Positions 1 through 5,182 of a stretch of DNA of 6,676 bases are shown here, one piece after another; position 1 is the first letter of the stretch; each line of letters begins with the position of its first letter. Origin of the DNA: Pseudomonadota bacterium (lineage in GTDB: Bacteria > Pseudomonadota > Gammaproteobacteria > Burkholderiales > Burkholderiaceae); NCBI GenBank assembly GCA_029777935.1, contig JAKORH010000156.1:1-6676 (forward strand), written 5' to 3'. A program made the position numbers and the translations under genes. The notes under the pieces are model-generated. The model did no database searches, was not told the origin of the DNA, and saw only the letters and a program-made list of their open reading frames with translations.

Positions 1-23
1 CGAGGGCCAGGGGAGCTTCGCGC

Positions 24-40
24 TTACCGCTGCGCGGTAA
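24..40 (+). repeat. Perfect 7-bp inverted repeat (small hairpin) abutting the DedA ribosome binding site
   Basis: TTACCGC (24-30) and GCGGTAA (34-40) are exact reverse complements around a TGC loop. The right arm ends inside the start of the Shine-Dalgarno segment (AAGGAG begins at 39), so folding of the mRNA would partly occupy it. It also contains a TAA at 38-40 that could be the stop of an upstream gene cut off by the window: frame 2 is open for 12 codons before it. No T-run follows, so it is not a typical intrinsic terminator. Whether it regulates translation is inference. Confidence 0.5.
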
Positions 41-50
41 GGAGAGTCGA
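39..50 (+). promoter_or_regulatory. Ribosome binding site of the DedA gene
   Basis: AAGGAG at 39-44 is followed by six bases and then TTG at 51, a near-ideal Shine-Dalgarno geometry. It decides the start: there is no ATG in this frame until 87, which would delete the first 12 residues and has no comparable site. The motif sits directly against a 7-bp inverted repeat at 24-40. Confidence 0.75.
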
Positions 51-740
51 TTGGAAGGCATCAACTGGTCCGACCTCTTCAACGCGATGGACAATTTCCT
101 GCTTGCCATCGTGCACAAGAACGTGCTGCTGGTGTACGTGGTGCTGGCGGTGATCTTCTTCTCCGAAACCGGGCTCGTGTTCATGGCGTTCCTGCCCGGC
201 GATTCGCTGCTGTTCGTCGCCGGCGCCGTGGCTGCGCAGCAGGCTGGACTCAGCGTGTGGGTGCTGATCACCGTCGTCGCGTTGGCCGCGATTCTCGGCA
301 ACACGGTGAACTATTACATCGGCTCGTGGCTCGGCCACAAGGTATACGACGGCAGCATCCGCTGGATCGACAAGAGCGCCCTCGACCGCACGCACGAGTT
401 CTACGAGAAGTGGGGCGGGCTCACCTTGATCCTGGCGCGCTTCACGCCGGTCGTGCGATCGTTCGCGCCGCTGGTGGCCGGCGCCGGCTCCATGGAGATC
501 CACAAATTCCAGCTCTACAACGTCATCGGCGCGTCGCTGTGGGTGCTGTCGCTGGTCGGCAGCGGCTATCTGTTCGGCAACGTGCCGTTCGTGAAGGACA
601 ACCTCGGCATCATCCTGATCGTCGGCATCGCCGCGGTCGTGGTGCCGCTGGTGGCCGGCGCCGCCTGGCGCCTGTGGCGCGGCTGGACGATGCCGGCGAC
701 GGGCACGGTTGTCGCGGAAAAGGACCGGGCACGGCGTTAA
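51..740 (+). CDS. dedA: DedA-family inner-membrane protein (SNARE-associated/VTT domain)
   Basis: Polytopic inner-membrane protein of the DedA superfamily, to which lipid-scramblase or flippase-like and membrane-homeostasis roles are attributed. In Burkholderia a DedA protein is known to be needed for colistin resistance. At 229 residues it is of usual length. The family landmarks are present: the acidic pair E39 in SETGLVF and D51 in FLPGDSLLF, the NYYIG segment near 87-91, and the arginine motif ARFTPVVRSFAPLVAG (R130, R136). These residues correspond to those essential in E. coli YqjA/YghB. The segments around THEFYEK and YNVIGA make it closer to DedA itself than to YqjA. Hydrophobic stretches lie roughly at 25-45, 52-83, 137-147, 154-177 and 186-206, followed by a short basic tail. 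The start is TTG, supported by AAGGAG six bases upstream. It is probably the last gene of an upstream unit, since no promoter is seen in the 50 bases before it. The family is secure; the exact substrate is not. Confidence 0.93.
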   Translation: MEGINWSDLFNAMDNFLLAIVHKNVLLVYVVLAVIFFSETGLVFMAFLPGDSLLFVAGAVAAQQAGLSVWVLITVVALAAILGNTVNYYIGSWLGHKVYDGSIRWIDKSALDRTHEFYEKWGGLTLILARFTPVVRSFAPLVAGAGSMEIHKFQLYNVIGASLWVLSLVGSGYLFGNVPFVKDNLGIILIVGIAAVVVPLVAGAAWRLWRGWTMPATGTVVAEKDRARR

Positions 741-912
741 GAACCCATAGGTTCCAAGCGCGTGCGCCTGCAGCGCGATGAATTCGCCGCGAACGTGAGC
801 AGCCTGCGCCCGCGGTCATCGACGTTGCACCGCCGATGGCTCCACTTGCAGGCGCTGAAGCGATGCACTCGTCCACCCCGATGCCGGCTGCGGCGTTAAT
901 CCGGGCGCGGCG

Positions 913-1947
913 ATGAGGTGCATGGATACGCCACGCTGGTCAGTGATCTCGGCGCTCGGTCTGCTCACGGCCGGGTGTGCGACGTGGTCGACGTCGCCGC
1001 CCGCGCCGGCAATGACGGCGCCGCCGACTCAGACAAACGTGTCGCCGCCTCCGCCGACGGCGGCGCAGGCGCCGGGAACAGCGGCCAGCGACGACGAAGG
1101 ACTGATGGAACAGGCGCGCGAGACGGTGCGCTCGACCACCGAGTGGCTCGCACGCGGCGTCGATAGCTGGTTCGGCGACATTCCGTTCGAAAATGGCGGA
1201 AGAGTGACCGGCGGCCGGCTGGAACTGGGCGCGATCCACCGACAGGTCGAGGGCGACAGCTTCAACGTGCGCTTCAACGCGCACGCGCGCCTGCCCAATG
1301 TCGAGCAGCGCGCGTATGCGTTCATCGGCCGCGACAACCAGCGCGAGGTCGTCGCCGATACGCCTGGCCCGCTGACGCGCCAGCAACGGCTGCTGGAAGA
1401 GCGCCCCGAGGACCAGTCGTTCTTCGCCGGGCTCGGACTGCCGTTTTCACCGTTGTTCGATTTCCGGCTCGGCATCGGTGCCGGCCTCAGGCCGTACGCG
1501 CAGACGCGCTATCGCCGGCCATGGCAGCTTTCCGAGCGCGACCTGGTCGAATTCCGCGAAACCGTGTTCTGGGAGCTGCGCGAACACTTCGGCTCGACGA
1601 CGGTGCTGTCGTACGAGCACGCGGTGTCGTCCTCGCTTGCCGTGCGCTGGCTCAATGCGGGCACGATCACGCAGCGCACGCGCAACGTCGAGTGGTCGAG
1701 CGTGCTGGGCGCGTATCGAGGCTTCGGCGAACAGCGCCTGCTGTCGCTCGAGGCGGTCGTCACCGGCAAGCCGGGCACGGGGGTCACCGTGTCCGACTAC
1801 GGCGTGCAGACGAAATGGGAGCAGCCCGTCTACAAGGACTGGTTGCTGGGCGAAGTGCTGATCGGCCACTTCTGGCCGCGCATGGACGAAGCGAGCCAGC
1901 GCCTGCCGAGCTGGGCCTTCGGCGCCAACGTGAAGATGAGGTTCTAG
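913..1947 (+). CDS. Putative outer-membrane lipoprotein with beta-barrel-like body, function unknown
   Basis: I do not recognise a named family. The N-terminus is a short signal peptide ending in the lipobox LTAGC, with the lipidated cysteine at residue 22. The next residue is Ala rather than Asp, which favours sorting to the outer membrane. Residues 25-60 form a Pro/Ala/Thr/Ser-rich linker. Residues about 62-86 look helical. From about 98 onward there are many short alternating polar/hydrophobic stretches rich in aromatic residues and Gly, ending in SWAFGANVKMRF; a terminal Phe is the classic C-terminal signal of outer-membrane barrels. Several strands appear in the 183-344 region. The likely location is therefore the outer membrane, with the N-terminus lipid-anchored. 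The start is uncertain: ATG 913 has no clear ribosome binding site, while in-frame ATG 922 has GAGGTG placed too close (915-920). Both keep the signal peptide. It converges on amiC, sharing the hairpin at 1954-1986. Real coding status is well supported by the lipobox, codon use and length; function is not assigned. Confidence 0.82.
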   Translation: MRCMDTPRWSVISALGLLTAGCATWSTSPPAPAMTAPPTQTNVSPPPPTAAQAPGTAASDDEGLMEQARETVRSTTEWLARGVDSWFGDIPFENGGRVTGGRLELGAIHRQVEGDSFNVRFNAHARLPNVEQRAYAFIGRDNQREVVADTPGPLTRQQRLLEERPEDQSFFAGLGLPFSPLFDFRLGIGAGLRPYAQTRYRRPWQLSERDLVEFRETVFWELREHFGSTTVLSYEHAVSSSLAVRWLNAGTITQRTRNVEWSSVLGAYRGFGEQRLLSLEAVVTGKPGTGVTVSDYGVQTKWEQPVYKDWLLGEVLIGHFWPRMDEASQRLPSWAFGANVKMRF

Positions 1948-1953
1948 AAACTC

Positions 1954-1986
1954 TCTCAGCCTCCGCGACCGCCGCAGAGGCTGAGA
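1954..1986. terminator. Bidirectional hairpin terminator between convergent genes
   Basis: TCTCAGCCTC (1954-1963) and GAGGCTGAGA (1977-1986) form a perfect 10-bp stem. The 13-base loop can add three inner G-C pairs (1965-1967 with 1973-1975) after one mismatch. It lies 6 bases after the lipoprotein stop (1945-1947) and 6 bases from the amiC stop (1993-1995), so it can serve both strands. The T-run is poor: the minus-strand transcript continues into GAGTTTCTAG, and the plus-strand side has only CAGGTTC. Termination is therefore likely but not textbook. Confidence 0.7.
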
Positions 1987-1992
1987 CAGGTT

Positions 1993-3318
1993 CTACCCGA
2001 GCGGATTGCGTGCCGCCGGCGGGTTCCTGGTGAAGTAGCGCCGCACGCCGCCGACGATCGCCTGCGCGAGCTTCTGCTGATAGCGCTCGTCGCGCAGGCG
2101 CAGTTCCTCGTCGGGATTGCTGATGAACGCGGTCTCGACCAGGATCGACGGGATGTCGGGCGCCTTGAGCACGGCGAAGCCGGCCTGCTCCACGCGCGGC
2201 TTGTGCAGCCGGTTGACGCGCTCCAGCTCGCGCAGCACCGCGTTGCCGAACTTCAGGCTGTCGTTGATCTGCGCGGTGGTCGACAGATCGAGCAGCACGC
2301 GCGCGATCTGCGGATCGTGCGCGCCGAGATTGACGCCGCCGATCCGGTCGGCCTCGTTCTCGTGCTTCGCGAGCCACGCCGCCGCGCTGCTGGTGGCGCC
2401 GCGCTCCGACAGCGCGAACACCGTCGAGCCGCGCGCGTCGGGCCGGATCCATGCGTCGGCATGCACGGAGACGAAGAGGTCGGCCTGCACGCGGCGGGCC
2501 TTGGCGACGCGCTGGCCGAGCGGCACGAAATAATCGCCGTCGCGCGTCAGCAGCACCCGCATGTTGGCGTGGTCGCGCATGATCGACTCGATGCGGCGCG
2601 CGATCGCGAGCGTGACGCTCTTCTCGTACGTGCCGCGCTTGCCGACCGCGCCGGGATCCTCGCCGCCGTGACCGGGATCGACCGCGACGGTGATGAATCG
2701 GCTGACGCGGTCGTCGCGGCGGGCGGCCGCGTCGCGCGGCGCGCGCGCGGTCTGCGCGACGGAGCGGTCGATCTGCTGTTCGATTGCCTGCTCGTCGGTC
2801 GCGGGCGGATCGCCGCTGCCGCGCGCTTCCTGCTCGCGCAGCAGCGCCAGCAGCGGATCGGGCGGGTTGAGCGGGTACAGATCCAGCACCAGCCGGTACT
2901 GGTACGGTCCGATCGGATCGAGCGCAAAGACCTGCGGCTTCACGTCCTCCTTCAACTCGATCACCAGCCGCACCACGCGTGGCCGGTTCTGGCCGACGCG
3001 CACGAGCTGGATGTACGGATCGTTGGAGTCGACCTTGGCGACCAGTTCCTTCAGCGCGGGCGTCAGATCGATGCCTTCGATGTCGACCACCAGCCGCAAC
3101 GGCGGCGTCTCGCGCACCATGAACTGCGTGAATTTCAGCGGTGCATCGTGCTCGATCGTTACGCGCGTGTAGTCGGCGGCCGGCCACACGCGTACGCCGA
3201 CCAGCGTGGTGCCGCGCGCGCTCTGCAGCGGGGAAAGCACGAGAACGAGACTGCCCGCCGCGCCCTTCAGCCAGCGGCGGCGGACGACTTCCAGCGCACG
3301 ATCGCCTCGTTCAGACAT
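1993..3318 (-). CDS. amiC: N-acetylmuramoyl-L-alanine amidase, Tat-exported (AmiC type)
   Basis: A periplasmic zinc amidase that cleaves the amide bond between N-acetylmuramic acid and L-alanine, splitting septal peptidoglycan during daughter-cell separation. The protein has 441 residues. A Tat signal is visible: RRRWLKG at 13-19 followed by a hydrophobic stretch (about 20-29). The AMIN domain, which in the family targets septal peptidoglycan, spans about 37-148. A charged Pro/Ala/Arg-rich linker follows to about 205. The Amidase_3 domain fills about 208-430. Zinc ligands are H217 (DPGHGGEDPG), E232 (TYEKS) and H286 (SVHADA), and the catalytic Glu is E395 (ILVETAFISN); none is missing. The start is ATG 3318 with GGAG at 3323-3326 (spacing 4) and a second GGAG further upstream. 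Later starts would cut the Tat signal. It overlaps the 3' end of tsaE by 52 bases, so it is co-transcribed and probably translationally coupled. E. coli AmiC is activated by NlpD; no partner lies in this window. Confidence 0.95.
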   Translation of the reverse strand: MSERGDRALEVVRRRWLKGAAGSLVLVLSPLQSARGTTLVGVRVWPAADYTRVTIEHDAPLKFTQFMVRETPPLRLVVDIEGIDLTPALKELVAKVDSNDPYIQLVRVGQNRPRVVRLVIELKEDVKPQVFALDPIGPYQYRLVLDLYPLNPPDPLLALLREQEARGSGDPPATDEQAIEQQIDRSVAQTARAPRDAAARRDDRVSRFITVAVDPGHGGEDPGAVGKRGTYEKSVTLAIARRIESIMRDHANMRVLLTRDGDYFVPLGQRVAKARRVQADLFVSVHADAWIRPDARGSTVFALSERGATSSAAAWLAKHENEADRIGGVNLGAHDPQIARVLLDLSTTAQINDSLKFGNAVLRELERVNRLHKPRVEQAGFAVLKAPDIPSILVETAFISNPDEELRLRDERYQQKLAQAIVGGVRRYFTRNPPAARNPLG

Positions 3319-3788
3319 TCGACTCCGAGCTCCGAATGCGCGGCCAGATGAACGCGCCGCCCTCCTTCTTCTTCGACCTTCAACGTCAGCGCGAGGTCCG
3401 GCGTTGGCGCCAGCCCTCCCGCGCGTTCGGGCCACTCGATCACGCACACCGCGCCGGGACCGAACAACTCGCGGAAGCCCGCAGCATCGAATTCAAGCGG
3501 ATCCGCGAAACGATAAAAATCAAAGTGATAGAAGTCTAAGCTCGAAACCACATAAGGTTCAAGCAGCGCGAACGTGGGACTCTTGACGGGCCCGGTCACA
3601 CCGAGCGTGCGCAGCATCGCGCGCACGAGCGAGGTTTTGCCTGCGCCGAGGTCGCCGGAGAGCCCGATCACGAGGCCGCGCGCCGCGATCGCGCCTCGCG
3701 CGCGCTCGATCGCGTGCGCGAGCGCGGCGCCGAGGCGCGCGGTCGCGGATTCATCGGCGAGGAAGAGCGTCGTTTGCGAAAGCGCCAT
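3267..3788 (-). CDS. tsaE: tRNA threonylcarbamoyladenosine biosynthesis ATPase TsaE
   Basis: A cytoplasmic P-loop ATPase that works with TsaB and TsaD to transfer the threonylcarbamoyl group onto A37 of ANN-decoding tRNAs (t6A). The protein has 173 residues, slightly longer than E. coli TsaE. The Walker A motif GDLGAGKT is at 45-52, the family block VKSPTFALLEPY at 68-79, the HFDFYR segment at 88-93, and the IEWPE block with its conserved Glu at 117-121. The start ATG 3788 (MALSQTT) matches the family N-terminus; extending upstream would run into the divergent queG gene. No Shine-Dalgarno motif is visible before it: the preceding bases read TCTTCTGCGCCG. Its last 52 bases also encode the AmiC N-terminus in another frame. 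It is first gene of a two-gene minus-strand unit with amiC, an arrangement related to the tsaE-ami pairing known in many Proteobacteria. Confidence 0.95.
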   Translation of the reverse strand: MALSQTTLFLADESATARLGAALAHAIERARGAIAARGLVIGLSGDLGAGKTSLVRAMLRTLGVTGPVKSPTFALLEPYVVSSLDFYHFDFYRFADPLEFDAAGFRELFGPGAVCVIEWPERAGGLAPTPDLALTLKVEEEGGRRVHLAAHSELGVECLNEAIVRWKSSAAAG

Positions 3789-3802
3789 CGGCGCAGAAGA
3801 AT
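3774..3802 (+). promoter_or_regulatory. Candidate sigma70-like promoter for queG
   Basis: TTGCGA (3774-3779) and AAGAAT (3797-3802), each matching four of six consensus bases, are separated by 17 bases. The element lies over the first codons of tsaE on the opposite strand. Initiation would fall near 3809, the queG ATG, so the message would be leaderless or nearly so. In a GC-rich genome such matches arise by chance; this is a weak call. Confidence 0.22.
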
Positions 3803-3808
3803 GTGCGC

Positions 3809-4912
3809 ATGCAATCGAACAAGGATACCGAGCAGACGATCGACCTCGCACGGCTCGCGCGCGACCTCGAGGCGTGGGGTCGCGAACTCGGCTTCGGCGC
3901 GATCGGCATCGCCGACGTCGACACCAGTGCGGCGACGCCGCGGCTGCGTGCGTGGCTCGACGCCGGCCGCCACGGCGAGATGGAGTACATGGCGCGCCAC
4001 GCGCATCTGCGCGCCGATCCGTCGCTGCTCGCGCCGCGCGCCGCGCGCGTGATCAGCGCGCGGATGGATTACCGGCCGCGGGCGGACGCCGCGCACTGGA
4101 TCGAGCGCGAGCAGCGGCGGCTGGCGGATGGCGACGCCGCCGTGGTGTCGATCTACGCGCGCGGGCGCGACTACCACAAGGTGCTGCGCGACCGGCTGGG
4201 CAAGCTCGCGGCGCGGATCGAACAGGCGATCGGCCCGTTCGGCTACCGCGTGTGCACCGACAGCGCGCCGGTGTTCGAGGTCGAGTTCGCGCGCAAGGCC
4301 GGGCTCGGCTGGCGCGGCAAGCACACGCTGCTGCTGGCGCAGGACGCGGGCTCGATGTTCTTCCTCGGCGAGATCCTGACCGACCTGCCGCTGCCGGTCG
4401 ACTCGCCGGTCCAGGAGCGCTGCGGCACCTGCGAACGCTGCATCGACATCTGCCCGACGCGCGCGATCACCGCGCCGTACCAGCTCGACGCGCGCCGCTG
4501 CATCTCGTACCTGACCATCGAGCACAAGAGCGCGATTCCGGAGGAACTGCGGCCGCTGATCGGCAACCGCGTGTACGGCTGCGACGACTGCCAGCTCGCC
4601 TGCCCGTGGAACAAGTTCGCGGGCACGGCCACGCTGCCCGACTTCGACGTGCGCCACGGCCTGGACGGCGCGACCCTGGTCGAACTGTTCGCGTGGAGCG
4701 AAGAGGAATTCCGCGCCCGCCACGCCGGCAGCGCGATCCTGCGCATCGGTCACGACCGGTGGCTGCGCAACCTCGCGGTCGCGCTCGGCAACGCGCCAAA
4801 GTCGGAGGCCGTCGTCGCTGCTCTGCGTTCGCGCGCCGACGATCGCTCGCCGCTGGTGCGCGAGCATGTCGCGTGGGCGCTGGCGCGGCACGGCGCCACT
4901 AAAGCTCCATGA
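3809..4912 (+). CDS. queG: Epoxyqueuosine reductase QueG
   Basis: A cytoplasmic cobalamin- and iron-sulfur-dependent enzyme that reduces epoxyqueuosine to queuosine at position 34 of GUN-anticodon tRNAs, the last step of the pathway. The protein has 367 residues. The N-terminal DUF1730-type region spans about 15-180 and contains CTDSAPV with the conserved Asp at 151, then GLGWRGKH, which is typical of the family. The double 4Fe-4S ferredoxin-like part follows: CGTCERCIDICP (Cys 205, 208, 211, 215) and YGCDDCQLACP (Cys 258, 261, 265). The C-terminal third (about 290-360) is HEAT-like helical. All cluster cysteines are present. I chose ATG 3809 over in-frame GTG 3803: AGAAGA at 3795-3800 is well spaced from 3809 and too close to 3803. 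It diverges from tsaE with 20 bases between start codons. The stop TGA (4910-4912) has no strong terminator after it. Confidence 0.96.
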   Translation: MQSNKDTEQTIDLARLARDLEAWGRELGFGAIGIADVDTSAATPRLRAWLDAGRHGEMEYMARHAHLRADPSLLAPRAARVISARMDYRPRADAAHWIEREQRRLADGDAAVVSIYARGRDYHKVLRDRLGKLAARIEQAIGPFGYRVCTDSAPVFEVEFARKAGLGWRGKHTLLLAQDAGSMFFLGEILTDLPLPVDSPVQERCGTCERCIDICPTRAITAPYQLDARRCISYLTIEHKSAIPEELRPLIGNRVYGCDDCQLACPWNKFAGTATLPDFDVRHGLDGATLVELFAWSEEEFRARHAGSAILRIGHDRWLRNLAVALGNAPKSEAVVAALRSRADDRSPLVREHVAWALARHGATKAP

Positions 4913-5118
4913 CGGCTGCCGCGCCGGTCTGCGATTGCCGCGGGCGATCGCGCTTTGCGACGGCAACACACGACGCATCCGGCGGACCCCGCACCGGGTC
5001 GAAGCGCCGACTCAGGAATGACGCCCGATTGCGCGCGAACCAGCAACCGCGCGACGGAGCCGCTGTCTGCCCGGACTTTCCCGGGTTGCGCCCACGCATC
5101 GCCGCTGTCACTCTTCCG

Positions 5119-5149
5119 TTGACGCCATGGCTCGACGCCCAATGAAGAT
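5119..5149 (+). promoter_or_regulatory. Weak promoter candidate for the GT41 gene
   Basis: TTGACG at 5119-5124 matches five of six -35 consensus bases and is the best such hexamer in the gap. No good -10 follows: the closest options in AATGAAGAT (5141-5149) match only three of six. Placement would give a leader of roughly 30 bases containing the ribosome binding site, which is sensible, but the call rests on the -35 alone. Confidence 0.22.
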
Positions 5150-5169
5150 TCATCCTGGCCGGGATTCCC

Positions 5170-5182
5170 GGGAGTTTCAGTA
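5170..5182 (+). promoter_or_regulatory. Ribosome binding site of the GT41 gene
   Basis: GGGAG at 5170-5174 lies eight bases before GTG 5183. It decides the start in favour of this GTG over the in-frame ATG at 5225, which lacks such a site and would remove the N-terminal end just before the first TPR helix. Confidence 0.6.

Larger units (their letters stand above)
4913..5182. other. 270-base gap between queG and the GT41 gene, no credible gene
   Basis: I see no convincing coding sequence on either strand. It holds several small inverted repeats: TTGCCG (4935-4940) with CGGCAA (4961-4966), enclosing TCGC/GCGA (4948-4951, 4957-4960); and CCCGG (5070-5074) with CCGGG (5081-5085) around a six-base loop. 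Neither is followed by a T-run. The right end carries the GT41 ribosome binding site and a weak promoter candidate. It may be a queG 3' region plus the leader of the next unit. Confidence 0.6.

Noticed and set aside
741..754. GAACC/GGTTC small inverted repeat right after the DedA stop as a terminator
   Set aside because: Only five base pairs with a four-base loop and no T-run.
796..900. Short GTG-initiated frame in the gap between dedA and the lipoprotein gene
   Set aside because: Arg-rich, no ribosome binding site, no similarity to anything I recognise; consistent with chance.
1784..3187. Long open frame (467 codons) on the minus strand overlapping amiC
   Set aside because: It is an out-of-frame reading of amiC: Arg/Ala/Gly-rich composition, no domain, and it conflicts with the clear AMIN and Amidase_3 motifs in the true frame.
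2203..3351. Plus-strand open frame of 382 codons antisense to amiC
   Set aside because: It mirrors amiC codons in a GC-rich gene; His/Arg/Ala/Asp-rich with no recognisable motif and no ribosome binding site.
3574..4902. Plus-strand 442-codon frame across tsaE and queG
   Set aside because: Arg/Ala-rich shadow; the overlapping queG frame has all eight expected cluster cysteines and family motifs.
3668..4978. Minus-strand 436-codon frame antisense to queG
   Set aside because: Shadow of queG; it runs across the tsaE start and has no domain.
5070..5085. CCCGG/CCGGG hairpin as the queG terminator
   Set aside because: Short stem, nearly 160 bases after the stop, and no T-run follows; CCCGGG-type palindromes are frequent by chance in this composition.
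4909..5145. 78-codon plus-strand frame starting at ATGA overlapping the queG stop
   Set aside because: The overlap suggests coupling, but codon use (CGA, AGG, GGA, ACA) is unlike the neighbours, composition is Arg/Pro/Ala-rich, there is no ribosome binding site and no recognisable fold or motif.
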